Shown in pieces: positions 33,689 to 41,793 of a DNA stretch of 62,303 bases; the first letter of the stretch is position 1, and every line of letters begins with the position of its first letter. The translations under genes and the position numbers were made by a program. A model generated the notes under the pieces. That model did no database searches, was not told the DNA's origin, and worked only from the letters and a program-made list of their open reading frames with translations. The stretch covers positions 38,003-100,305 of the forward strand of contig DBYG01000048.1 in the NCBI GenBank assembly GCA_002310175.1, written 5' to 3'. This stretch comes from Bacteroidales bacterium UBA1192. Lineage in GTDB: Bacteria; Bacteroidota; Bacteroidia; Bacteroidales; Bacteroidaceae.

Positions 33689-34374
33689 TTTTCCGATACG
33701 GCTTTAATGTATTGATTCATGAGCCATTCGTCTTGTTCTGGGATAGTCATATAACTATTGTCAAGGATAATCGCATCATCAGCTTTTCTCAATGGGGAAA
33801 CCTCGCGGTGTGAGTCTATGTAATCCCTTTCCCGGACATTCTTCAGGACATCTTCATAAACCGGATTCTGTCCTTTTTGCACCATTTCATCATAACGGCG
33901 ATGGGCCCTAACCTCATCGGATGCAGTTACGAAAATCTTAAGGGCAGCATCAGGGAAGACAGTCGTTCCTATATCCCTGCCGTCCATGATGACAGCACCT
34001 CCATTTCCCATTAGTTTCTGTTCTGCTGTCATGGCTTCCCTTACGAATCCGATAGCCGAGATGGGACTAACCTTGGACGATACCTCCATTCCTCTGATTT
34101 CGGACTCAACGTTCTCTCCGTTCAGAATTGTGTATTGAACGCCATCGACATCCTTGCCGAATGATATTCTGATTTGCGGCATCTCCTGCCTGAGTGATTC
34201 TTCGTCAATCGAGTCGCCTTGGATAAAGCCGCGTCTCAGTGCGTATAATGTTACAGCACGGTACATGGCACCTGTATCAATATAGGTGTACCCGATCTTC
34301 GATGCAAGGGATTTTGCCATTGTGCTTTTCCCGCATGACGAATGGCCGTCAATCGCTATTATTATCTTTTTCAT
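33685..34374 (-). CDS. cmk: Cytidylate kinase
   Basis: Phosphorylates CMP and dCMP with ATP for nucleotide salvage. The P-loop GHSSCGKSTMAKSL lies at residues 9-22 of the protein starting MKKIIIAID; MDGRDIGTTVFPDA and RDYIDSHREVSPL are further family motifs. I chose the ATG at 34374 (229 aa), because MKKI is the usual family start. An ATG seven codons upstream (34395) would overlap porQ by four bases and cannot be excluded. Confidence 0.95.
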   Translation of the reverse strand: MKKIIIAIDGHSSCGKSTMAKSLASKIGYTYIDTGAMYRAVTLYALRRGFIQGDSIDEESLRQEMPQIRISFGKDVDGVQYTILNGENVESEIRGMEVSSKVSPISAIGFVREAMTAEQKLMGNGGAVIMDGRDIGTTVFPDAALKIFVTASDEVRAHRRYDEMVQKGQNPVYEDVLKNVRERDYIDSHREVSPLRKADDAIILDNSYMTIPEQDEWLMNQYIKAVSEK

Positions 34375-34391
34375 TTTTCCCTTTTTGTGGT

Positions 34392-35372
34392 TCATATCCA
34401 GAATGCAATGTTCAGTAGTAGTGAGGATTCCGAAACCTGATATTTTCCGTAAGAGATGTCAATGGCAAACCTCTCCATATCCAGTCCGGCTCCCATGCTG
34501 ATGCCGGTAAGTCCACGACTGCCTTTCACTGACATCTCCTCTCTCCTGCATAAGTTGCATCCCGCAGCCAGGTAAAGTCGGTCTGTTAGTAGTATATCTG
34601 CACCGAAAGAAATATGTCTGCGGAGTATGTCACCGAAGCGAGGATCGGCATCATCGTCAAAATGAAAGTCATCTTTGTCCCATTCGGTGAGCCTTTCCAT
34701 TGTAAGGGTTAGCCGCAAAGGTGCATGGGAAAGGTCCCATGTTACACCTGCACTCAGGTTGATGGGAAGATCTTGGAATGTGTTCTCAAAAGCTTTTATC
34801 TGTCCGCCCAAATTGGTCACAGCGAGTCCTATTGTTACACCGTCATTCTGTAAGTCATACATGAGTCCCATATCAACGCCGACGGCAATGGAAGTAAGTG
34901 AACTGTAACGGGAGCAGATAAAATTGCCTGTCACACCACCGCTCAGATTCTTGGAAAGTTTGTATGCGTAAGAAATACCGACAGCCATATCTTTAGCCTT
35001 GAATGAGCCGGTTACAGTTCCGTCAGGAGTCGTTTGGGCCATGTCTCCATAACTTACATATCTTGCATTCAAGGCATAACCTGAGTGTACGTCAATGGGA
35101 CTACACCATTGTACGCCTGCCATTTTCGTGCCAGCGAACCAAGTCATTGCGTTTAGTCCCGCAGTCGGTGACACATATTCCGTTATCATGGCGGGATTGG
35201 ATAGGAAAAGGGCAGAATTGGCATCGGATAGAGATACGGTATTACCTCCCAGTGAAGAGGCATGGGCGGAAACCGGTAGCCGCATGAACTCGAATGCAGT
35301 TTGCAAACTCTGGCTCCAGACTGGTGAGGCGCAGAGTGAAAGAAAAACGATAGCAAAATGTTTCTTTTTCAT
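34392..35372 (-). CDS. porQ: Type IX secretion protein PorQ-like outer-membrane protein
   Basis: A 326-aa outer-membrane barrel of the PorV/PorQ type. It begins with a signal peptide (KKKHFAIVFLSLCASPVWSQ), then SLQTAFEFMRLPVSAHASSL and the DANSALFLSNPAM motif typical of the family. Alternating beta strands fill the rest to the C-terminal NIAFWI. In Porphyromonas gingivalis porQ precedes cmk and works with the T9SS surface-attachment complex PorU-PorV-PorZ; the same neighbour order here supports the name. It leads the run porQ-cmk-ispH-cassette. PorV is the main alternative. Confidence 0.85.
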   Translation of the reverse strand: MKKKHFAIVFLSLCASPVWSQSLQTAFEFMRLPVSAHASSLGGNTVSLSDANSALFLSNPAMITEYVSPTAGLNAMTWFAGTKMAGVQWCSPIDVHSGYALNARYVSYGDMAQTTPDGTVTGSFKAKDMAVGISYAYKLSKNLSGGVTGNFICSRYSSLTSIAVGVDMGLMYDLQNDGVTIGLAVTNLGGQIKAFENTFQDLPINLSAGVTWDLSHAPLRLTLTMERLTEWDKDDFHFDDDADPRFGDILRRHISFGADILLTDRLYLAAGCNLCRREEMSVKGSRGLTGISMGAGLDMERFAIDISYGKYQVSESSLLLNIAFWI

Positions 35373-35382
35373 AACGACATGA

Positions 35383-35390
35383 CAAAATTA
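35383..35390 (-). promoter_or_regulatory. porQ-cmk-ispH -7 box
   Basis: Minus-strand TAATTTTG (35390 to 35383) matches TAnnTTTG and sits 10 bases before the ATG at 35372. TTTG at 35407 to 35404 is nearby but the 13-base spacer is short. Confidence 0.45.
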
Positions 35391-35473
35391 GTCATTTGGT
35401 TGTCAAATCGGCTTTATCAGTGCAAAAAAAACATAATAATAGGTTTTGATTGTTTTTTGAAAGAAAAAAGTGC

Positions 35474-35481
35474 TACATTTG
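35474..35481 (+). promoter_or_regulatory. tonB -7 box
   Basis: TACATTTG (35474-35481) matches TAnnTTTG, about 46 bases before the ATG. Several TTTG/TTTT strings lie upstream, at 35445 and 35453, but none has an ideal spacer. Confidence 0.55.
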
Positions 35482-35527
35482 CCATTGAAAGAGTAAATGC
35501 GTGAGGTAAATTAAAAAAACGTCTTAT

Positions 35528-36214
35528 ATGGAACTAAAGAAATCTGAACGCGCGGATCTTGAGAAGGGAAAATCAACATCCCTACTCATTGGTTTCGTGT
35601 TGGCGCTTTCGGTAATATTCGTGGCGCTGGAATGGTCCCAGAGTGAGAAAGAGGACAATTCGGATATCTATGCGGTAGTTGACCTGCATCTTGAAGAGGA
35701 ACTTATTCCTATTACACTTCCTGAAAAGAAAACAGTACCGCCCCCACCACAGTCAACCTCGCAGGCTGACATAATCGAGATTGTTGAGGATGACGCCGAC
35801 ATTGAGGAGGATGTCATAGCATCAACTGAGGATCAGGTGGAATATATCGATATTACGGAAGTGGAAGAGGTGATAGTGGAAGAGGAGCCTGAGGAGGAGA
35901 CGATCTTCATGGTCGTTGAGGAACAGCCAGAATTCCCGGGTGGTCAGGCAGCTCTCATGGAGTATCTGCGTAAGAACATCAAGTATCCCTCGATTTGCCG
36001 TGAGAACAATATTCAGGGCAGGGTGCTTATCCAGTTCGTCGTAAACAGAGACGGGTCTATCGTTGATCCTGAGGTCGTGAGGTCGGTTGATCCGCATTTG
36101 GACAAAGAGGCTCTGCGTGTGATCTCCTCCATGCCAAAGTGGAAGCCGGGACTACAGCGTGGCAAACCCGTGCGCGTCAAATTTACGGTGCCGGTTAACT
36201 TCAAACTTAGCTGA
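35528..36214 (+). CDS. Energy transducer TonB
   Basis: Couples the proton motive force to outer-membrane receptors. The 228-aa protein has a transmembrane helix at residues about 18-36, a short Pro stretch (PEKKTVPPPPQ), then an unusually acidic linker (about residues 80-130, mostly Glu, Asp, Val and Ile), and a TonB C-terminal domain from about 135 (PEFPGGQAALMEYLRKNIKY) to the end. FPGGxxAL is the Bacteroidetes TonB signature. No exbB/exbD genes are adjacent. The gene stands alone with its own terminator. Confidence 0.93.
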   Translation: MELKKSERADLEKGKSTSLLIGFVLALSVIFVALEWSQSEKEDNSDIYAVVDLHLEEELIPITLPEKKTVPPPPQSTSQADIIEIVEDDADIEEDVIASTEDQVEYIDITEVEEVIVEEEPEEETIFMVVEEQPEFPGGQAALMEYLRKNIKYPSICRENNIQGRVLIQFVVNRDGSIVDPEVVRSVDPHLDKEALRVISSMPKWKPGLQRGKPVRVKFTVPVNFKLS

Positions 36215-36226
36215 TTTTAAACCAAA

Positions 36227-36253
36227 GGAGGGGCGGCAAGCCCCTTCTTCTTT
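36227..36253 (+). terminator. tonB terminator
   Basis: GGAGGGGC (36227-36234) pairs with GCCCCTTC (36240-36247) around GGCAA, with one G-T pair, followed by TTCTTT. It lies 13 bases after the tonB stop. Confidence 0.75.
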
Positions 36254-36270
36254 ATCATTGCCAGACCATT

Positions 36271-37248
36271 ATGTTGTATAGCCCGGATGAGATAAGAGAA
36301 CGGTTCGAGACTTTCTTTCAGAGTCTTGATTATTCACATGAACCTGAAACTTTGTATGAACCTGTCCGTTATATTCTTTCTCCCGGAGGCAAGAGAATCA
36401 GGCCGGTGCTGTTGCTGCTGGCTACCAATATCTTTTCTGATGAAATAGATGATTCTCTTCTGGCTGCCGCGGGAATAGAGATATTGCATAATTTCAGTCT
36501 GATCCATGATGACCTTATGGATAATGCTGACATGCGTAGGGGTATTCCTACCGTCCACAAACGCTGGAATCGGAATGCCGCCATTCTTGCAGGTGATGTC
36601 ATGCCCATGATAGCATGTCGCTTTCTTTCGGATATAGAGTGTACAAGACGAAAGCAGATTATGGATCTTGTTTTGGAGACTTTCATTGGTGTTTGTGACG
36701 GGCAACAGTATGATATGGATTTTGAGAACCGTAACGATGTCACTACTGAAGAGTACATAGAGATGATACGTCTTAAGACATCTATAGTAATTGCTGCATG
36801 TCTCAAGGCTGGAGCCCTTATGGGCGAGGCTTCGGAGCTTGACGCGTCATTATTGTACCGCTTCGGAGAAAAAATAGGATTGGCTTTCCAATTGCAGGAT
36901 GACCTGCTTGATGTTTACGGGGATCCCGTAGTCTTTGGTAAGAAGATAGGGGGTGATATTCTTTGTAACAAAAAAACTTACCTATATTTATCAGCACGCG
37001 CATGTGCGAATGCCGCCTTGCATGAGGAGTTGGATCGTTGGGGCCTATATGCCGGTCCTGATCCTCAGTCCAAGATTGACGGTGTGAAGGCTGTTTATGA
37101 TGCTCTTGGCGTGAAGGAACAGTCCGAAAGACTCATAGGTGAATTGTTTGCGGAAGCTATGGGAGTTCTGGATGCGGTGGGTGCTCCCACAGAGCGGAAA
37201 ACTATCCTGAAAAAGTATGTTAACAGTATGATGAACAGGGGAAAATAG
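36271..37248 (+). CDS. Polyprenyl (all-trans) diphosphate synthase
   Basis: Elongates allylic diphosphates with IPP, probably to a long-chain product used for menaquinone. Both Asp-rich motifs are present: LIHDDLMDNADMRRG near residues 75-89 and FQLQDDLLDVYGD near 207-219. The KRIRPVLLLL and GGKRIRP-type first lysine-arginine region is at residue 42-52. At 325 aa it is normal. Chain length cannot be read from the motifs with certainty. A -7-like TATCATTG (36253-36260) overlaps the tonB terminator. The next gene starts seven bases after the stop. Confidence 0.92.
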   Translation: MLYSPDEIRERFETFFQSLDYSHEPETLYEPVRYILSPGGKRIRPVLLLLATNIFSDEIDDSLLAAAGIEILHNFSLIHDDLMDNADMRRGIPTVHKRWNRNAAILAGDVMPMIACRFLSDIECTRRKQIMDLVLETFIGVCDGQQYDMDFENRNDVTTEEYIEMIRLKTSIVIAACLKAGALMGEASELDASLLYRFGEKIGLAFQLQDDLLDVYGDPVVFGKKIGGDILCNKKTYLYLSARACANAALHEELDRWGLYAGPDPQSKIDGVKAVYDALGVKEQSERLIGELFAEAMGVLDAVGAPTERKTILKKYVNSMMNRGK

Positions 37249-37255
37249 GAAAGGT

Positions 37256-37957
37256 ATGCCATACAGAAGACTTCCGAATACAGACAAAGCCAGAATCCGC
37301 TCTCTTTCGGCTGCGGTTGGCAAGATGAAGAATAATTATTATTATGCACCGGTGCTTCAGCCGGAGTTGCTTAATAGAGCGGAGAAGAGACTCCAGTTAT
37401 TCAGCGAGGCAGAGGACCGCTATCTGAAGTCACTTGAACGTCAAATTAGCTATTCCAAATCAGAACTATACCAATCCCGGCTGAGAAACGCCAGAATGTA
37501 TGTTTCCCATTTCCTTACAGTGTTTAACCTATGTGTGAAGCGCGGTGAAATCAAATCTTCGGACAGAGCCTTTTACTCCCTTGATGAAGATAATGGTGAA
37601 TTGCCTGAACTATCAAGTGATATTGCGGTAATACGCTGGTGCGAGAACACCATCCAAGGTGAAAGGACAAGGACATCAAAGGGGGGAACACCCATTTTCA
37701 ACCCCACAATTGCAAAAGTAACAGTTCATTATGAACTTTTCAAGGAGTTGTACGACAAACAGTGCGAATTGCGTCAGCTAACTGAGGAGAGTCTAACTGT
37801 AGTTTCCCTGATGAGGCCTCAAGTGGATGAGCTTATACTCGAAGTGTGGAATTCCATTGAAGATTATTTTTCTGATCTTGAAGGTGAAGCCAAGATGAAA
37901 GCCTGCTGCGATTACGGTCTGATTTATTATTACCGTAAGGGTGAAAAGGCTGATTGA
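37256..37957 (+). CDS. Conserved hypothetical protein (233 aa)
   Basis: I do not recognise a named family. It is soluble, highly charged and helical, starting MPYRRLPNTDKARIRSLSAA. Residues about 25-55 contain the pattern KNNYYYAPVLQPELLN and 165-185 a repeat-like GERTRTSKGGTPIFNPTI, with many Arg and Glu residues. No signal peptide or membrane helix is seen, so it is probably cytoplasmic. It lies between the prenyl synthase and tatD, and its end overlaps the tatD GTG start by 17 bases, indicating translational coupling. Similar proteins are recalled from Bacteroidetes without function. Confidence 0.78.
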   Translation: MPYRRLPNTDKARIRSLSAAVGKMKNNYYYAPVLQPELLNRAEKRLQLFSEAEDRYLKSLERQISYSKSELYQSRLRNARMYVSHFLTVFNLCVKRGEIKSSDRAFYSLDEDNGELPELSSDIAVIRWCENTIQGERTRTSKGGTPIFNPTIAKVTVHYELFKELYDKQCELRQLTEESLTVVSLMRPQVDELILEVWNSIEDYFSDLEGEAKMKACCDYGLIYYYRKGEKAD

Positions 37958-38735
37958 CACACATTGTCATGTCTTTGCCGAGGAATTCAGACAAGACATT
38001 CATGAGGTAATCAGCCGTGCTGTAGAGAGCGGCGTTGAATACCTGCTTCTGCCTAATATAAACAACCGTTCTGTTGTTGACATGATGGTCATATGCGATG
38101 TATGGCCTGATCTATGTAAACCAATGATAGGGTTACACCCGGAGGATTTGGAGGAAAATTTTCATTTCCAACTGGATGAATTGAAAAGGATACTTGATGC
38201 TGACAGAGGGAAAGATGGCGCCTGCCGATTCATAGGAATCGGCGAAACGGGTCTTGATCTTTATTGGGACAAAGCTAGGATAAACGATCAGATAGAATCT
38301 TTCCGTATCCAGTTGGAATGGGCTCTTCAGTATGACCTTCCGGTATCGATTCATTCAAGGGAGTCTTTTCCTCAGTTGATTGATGTCCTTTCGGATTATA
38401 GAGGTAGATGCTTAAGGGGAGTCTTCCATTGTTTTTCAGGCAGCGTTGAGGAAGCTAAGGTCCTGTTGGGATTTGAAGGCTTTATGTTCGGGATAGGCGG
38501 TATCGTCACTTTCAGGAAATCTCCTCTTCCGGAGATACTCCCCACTGTTCCGCTTGAGAGGGTGGTGCTTGAGACGGATTCTCCATATCTGACCCCGGTT
38601 CCATTCAGAGGAAAACGTAATGAGCCTTCATTTTTGACTTTTATTTCATCAAGGATTGCACAGATTTACGGATGTTCTGATGATTATGTGGCCAGTGTTA
38701 CATCACAGAATGCCCGTAACCTGTTTCGTCTCTGA
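37941..38735 (+). CDS. TatD-family metal-dependent DNase/hydrolase
   Basis: A 264-aa TIM-barrel hydrolase, one of several TatD paralogues in bacteria. Metal ligands are seen in LIDTHCHVF (residues 4-12), GIGETGLDLYWD near 92-103, HSRESFP near 134, HCFSGSV near 160 and LETDSPYL near 209. All catalytic histidines and acids are present. The start is a GTG, forced by the frame, and it overlaps the previous gene. The role of TatD proteins in DNA turnover is known in other bacteria; here only the enzymatic class is certain. Confidence 0.92.
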   Translation: MKRLIDTHCHVFAEEFRQDIHEVISRAVESGVEYLLLPNINNRSVVDMMVICDVWPDLCKPMIGLHPEDLEENFHFQLDELKRILDADRGKDGACRFIGIGETGLDLYWDKARINDQIESFRIQLEWALQYDLPVSIHSRESFPQLIDVLSDYRGRCLRGVFHCFSGSVEEAKVLLGFEGFMFGIGGIVTFRKSPLPEILPTVPLERVVLETDSPYLTPVPFRGKRNEPSFLTFISSRIAQIYGCSDDYVASVTSQNARNLFRL

Positions 38736-38811
38736 GTGGGTCTCAAATACAATATCAATATACGTTTTGCGTTTATTCCTTTGCCGGACGCTTGGGCTCC
38801 GGATGTAGAAA

Positions 38812-39969
38812 ATGAGAAAGATTAAGGAATTCAAACGCATAAGGACAGGGTTGATTATACTGGCGATAGTGATTGCGTTCATTTCACTGTTTGTTTCACA
38901 GTCACTTGTCAAGGATCTTTCGCGTGAGGAGCATTCAAAAATGGAGATCTTTGCAGAGGCCTACAGAACGCTGAATGCTGCCGATGATGATACTGAATTG
39001 AACCTTGTATTGGAAGTATTCAAAGGGAACAAGACAATCCCTGTGATTGTGACCGATGAGAAGAACAGAATCATTAACAATACTTTCCTGAACATAGATA
39101 TAAAGAAAGGGGATACATTGGAATACCTTAGTGCTTATGCCGAAAGAATGCGTCAGGCTGGTAACTCAATCAAGATTTATCTTGATGAGGCCGATGAGGA
39201 TCATTATTATGAGGTTTGTTTTGACGAATCACTCCTTTTGAATAGGCTGACAGTATATCCGTATATACAGATGGCCGTTGTAGTACTGTTTGTGCTGATA
39301 GCCATTTTTGCGTTATTGAGTTTCAAGAAGACGGAACAGAATAGAGTTTGGGTGGGTCTTTCAAAAGAAACAGCTCATCAGCTCGGAACTCCCATTTCAT
39401 CGCTTATGGCATGGTCGGAGTTGCTCAAGGACAAATATGATGACCCTCTAATTGGAGAGATGGAGAAGGATGTACGAAGACTTGAAATGGTAGCAGAAAG
39501 GTTTTCCAAGATAGGCTCTATGCCCGAGCCTGAAACAGCTGATATGGTGAAAGTGCTGAACAACGTGATAGAATATGTGGAACATCGTTCTCCAAAAAGT
39601 GTTGATTTCGTCAAGGTTTTCCCTGATTCTCCGGTATATGCGAAATTGAACTCCTCCCTGTTCGGTTGGGTGATTGAGAACCTGTGTAAGAATGCAGTAG
39701 ATGCGATGAATGGCAAAGGAACCTTGACTTTGATTCTTTCCGAGGAGAAACACTGTGTAACCATTGATGTATCCGATACAGGAAAAGGTATATCAAAGAA
39801 TTCATGGAAGAGTGTCTTCGACCCCGGGTTCACTACTAAAGAAAGAGGATGGGGGCTCGGGCTTTCACTAGCTAGGCGTATAGTCACTGAATACCATAAA
39901 GGTAGGATATATGTGTCACATTCTGAAATAGGCAAGGGTACTGTCTTCCGGATTGAGATTCCCAAATGA
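38812..39969 (+). CDS. Orphan sensor histidine kinase
   Basis: A 385-aa membrane kinase. Helices at residues 10-30 and 149-171 enclose a periplasmic domain of about 120 residues (acidic, with a possible PAS-like fold). The H box has the phosphorylated His189 in KETAHQLGTPISSL; there is no separate HAMP domain. The HATPase region has the N box NLCKNAVDAM, G1 DTGKGIS and G2 GWGLGLSLARR. No response-regulator gene is adjacent on either side, so its partner is elsewhere. A CCGGA...TCCGG hairpin (38784-38802) lies just before the start. Confidence 0.9.
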   Translation: MRKIKEFKRIRTGLIILAIVIAFISLFVSQSLVKDLSREEHSKMEIFAEAYRTLNAADDDTELNLVLEVFKGNKTIPVIVTDEKNRIINNTFLNIDIKKGDTLEYLSAYAERMRQAGNSIKIYLDEADEDHYYEVCFDESLLLNRLTVYPYIQMAVVVLFVLIAIFALLSFKKTEQNRVWVGLSKETAHQLGTPISSLMAWSELLKDKYDDPLIGEMEKDVRRLEMVAERFSKIGSMPEPETADMVKVLNNVIEYVEHRSPKSVDFVKVFPDSPVYAKLNSSLFGWVIENLCKNAVDAMNGKGTLTLILSEEKHCVTIDVSDTGKGISKNSWKSVFDPGFTTKERGWGLGLSLARRIVTEYHKGRIYVSHSEIGKGTVFRIEIPK

Positions 39970-40056
39970 AAGGATTTGCTTTTTCATTTTAAAACCCAGA
40001 CAATGTCAGTTTAAACAAAAAAAACTGTAATATTTTCAGTTTGAAAAATAATATTG

Positions 40057-40064
40057 TAACTTTG
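40057..40064 (+). promoter_or_regulatory. yceD-rpmF -7 box
   Basis: TAACTTTG (40057-40064) matches TAnnTTTG. The GTG at 40064 overlaps it, so the ATG at 40085 is the likely start. A TTTG at 40040-40043 has a short 13-base spacer. Confidence 0.6.
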
Positions 40065-40084
40065 TGCCCCGAAAAAAATATCAG

Positions 40085-40621
40085 ATGGGAAGACTGGACA
40101 TATATAACGTTGAACTTAAAGGGGTTAAGGAGAAGCCTGTTTCTTATGGCTGGACTGTCGGTCAAGACTTCTTCGAGGCTGTTCAAGCGGAGGATGTCCG
40201 TAGAGGCAATGTTGATATCGCACTCACTCTTACAAAACGGTCCGGTCTTTTTTATTTGAGTTTCGTACTTACTGGGGCAGTTACGGTCACATGTGACCGT
40301 TGCCTTGATGACATGTCTCTTGACATAGACACCAATGGTGAGATAAAAGTCCGTTTAGGTGATGATTTTGCCGATGACGGCGATGTCATAGTGGTTCCGG
40401 AGAAAGACGGTTCAATCAATGTGGCATGGTATATATATGAGTTCATAGCCTTGGCTATTCCGATCAAGCATGTTCATGCTCCTGGCAAATGCAACAAAGG
40501 GATGATGGACAAGCTGGGTGGACATTTGGTCGGTGATGGTGAGGATAATTCTGAAGAATCCGAATCCACAGATTCCAGATGGGATGTTTTAAATAGTATT
40601 GTAGAAACAGATAACGAATAA
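40085..40621 (+). CDS. YceD/DUF177-family protein
   Basis: A 178-aa protein of the DUF177 family, which in other bacteria is linked to 23S rRNA metabolism and precedes rpmF. The N-terminus is MGRLDIYNVELKGVKEKPVS. A conserved CDRC (VTCDRCLDDMSLDID) and the downstream LAIPIKHVH...PGKCNKG are family landmarks with possible zinc-binding cysteines. The acidic C-terminus is low complexity. It starts at the ATG at 40085. The next gene, rpmF, begins 12 bases after its stop, so they are one transcript. Confidence 0.87.
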   Translation: MGRLDIYNVELKGVKEKPVSYGWTVGQDFFEAVQAEDVRRGNVDIALTLTKRSGLFYLSFVLTGAVTVTCDRCLDDMSLDIDTNGEIKVRLGDDFADDGDVIVVPEKDGSINVAWYIYEFIALAIPIKHVHAPGKCNKGMMDKLGGHLVGDGEDNSEESESTDSRWDVLNSIVETDNE

Positions 40622-40633
40622 AAACAGAAGAAG

Positions 40634-40822
40634 ATGGCACATCCTAAAAGAAGGCAGTCAAACACTAGGACTGCGAAGAGAAGGACCCATGACAAGGCGG
40701 TCGCACCAACACTTGCAATCTGCCCTAATTGTGGAGCATGGCATGTTTATCACACCGTATGCGGTGAGTGTGGTTATTACAGAGGCAAACTTGCAGTTGT
40801 CAAAGAGACAGCAGCCGAGTAA
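40634..40822 (+). CDS. rpmF: 50S ribosomal protein L32
   Basis: A 62-aa ribosomal protein starting MAHPKRRQSNTRTAKRRTHD. It has the C-x2-C (CPNC) and C-x2-C (CGEC) zinc-ribbon pairs, so this is the zinc form. It is followed by a strong terminator. The rpmF-yceD pairing is common to many bacteria. Confidence 0.97.
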   Translation: MAHPKRRQSNTRTAKRRTHDKAVAPTLAICPNCGAWHVYHTVCGECGYYRGKLAVVKETAAE

Positions 40823-40834
40823 TGACAAAACATG

Positions 40835-40864
40835 AAAACGCATCCTTCCAGATGCGTTTTTTTT
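40835..40864 (+). terminator. rpmF terminator
   Basis: AAAACGCATC (40835-40844) pairs with GATGCGTTTT (40851-40860) around CTTCCA and runs into TTTT (to 40864). It ends only 17 bases before the era start, so it acts as a transcription break or attenuator before era. Confidence 0.9.
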
Positions 40865-40881
40865 GACTCGTGACAACAAAC

Positions 40882-41763
40882 ATGCACAAAGCCGGATTTG
40901 TAAATATTGTAGGCAATCCCAATGTGGGCAAATCCACTCTGATGAATCTCCTTGTTGGGGAGCAGATTTCTATTGCCACTTTTAAGGCTCAGACTACCCG
41001 TCATAGGATAATGGGCATTGTGAACACAGAGGAGTCACAGATTGTGTTTTCTGATACGCCGGGAGTGCTGAAACCTAACTATAGGCTTCAAGAGTCCATG
41101 CTTGCATTCTCCGAGTCGGCTCTCATTGATGCTGATGTACTTCTGTACATGACCGATGTGGTAGAAAAGGCCGATAAGAACAGTGAATTTCTTGAGAAGG
41201 TGGCGGGCATCAAAGTGCCTGTACTGGTCATAATTAATAAGATTGACCTGACCAATCAGGAAAACCTGGAGAAATTAGTGGCTTCATGGCATGTTAAACT
41301 GCCCAATGCCGAGATAATACCAATCTCAGCTACAAACGGTTTTGGAGTCCAGACCATCTTACGGAGAGTCAAAGAACTCTTGCCGGAATCTCCACCATAT
41401 TTCGATAAGGATCAGCTGACTGATAAACCCGCTCGTTTCTTCGTGTCGGAGATAGTAAGAGAAAAGATACTGCTGCATTATGAAAAGGAGATTCCATACT
41501 CTGTTGAAGTGGCTGTGGAGCAGTTTAAGGAGAACAGGAACCGCATTCTGATAAATTGTGTCATATATGTGGAAAGAGAATCCCAGAAAGGGATTCTTAT
41601 AGGCCATGAAGGTCAGGCTCTCAAACGAGTGGCTATTGAAGCCCGTCAGGACCTTGAGAAGTTCTTTGGTAAGAAGATATTTATGGAAATATTGGTCAAG
41701 GTTGATAAGGACTGGCGCAGTTCAGAGCGTGAACTAAGGATTTTCGGGTATGAACAGAGATGA
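40882..41763 (+). CDS. era: GTPase Era
   Basis: Ribosome-assembly GTPase binding the 3' end of 16S rRNA. The G1 loop is GNPNVGKST near residues 10-18, G3 is DTPG, and G4 NKID. The C-terminal KH domain has VIYVERESQKGILIGHEGQA near 218-238. I start at the ATG at 40882 (294 aa); a GTG at 40870 is four codons upstream. It sits right after the rpmF terminator and leads era-der, with 30 bases between them. Confidence 0.96.
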   Translation: MHKAGFVNIVGNPNVGKSTLMNLLVGEQISIATFKAQTTRHRIMGIVNTEESQIVFSDTPGVLKPNYRLQESMLAFSESALIDADVLLYMTDVVEKADKNSEFLEKVAGIKVPVLVIINKIDLTNQENLEKLVASWHVKLPNAEIIPISATNGFGVQTILRRVKELLPESPPYFDKDQLTDKPARFFVSEIVREKILLHYEKEIPYSVEVAVEQFKENRNRILINCVIYVERESQKGILIGHEGQALKRVAIEARQDLEKFFGKKIFMEILVKVDKDWRSSERELRIFGYEQR

Positions 41764-41793
41764 ATCTGTTCTTTAATGATCATAATAACAGAA

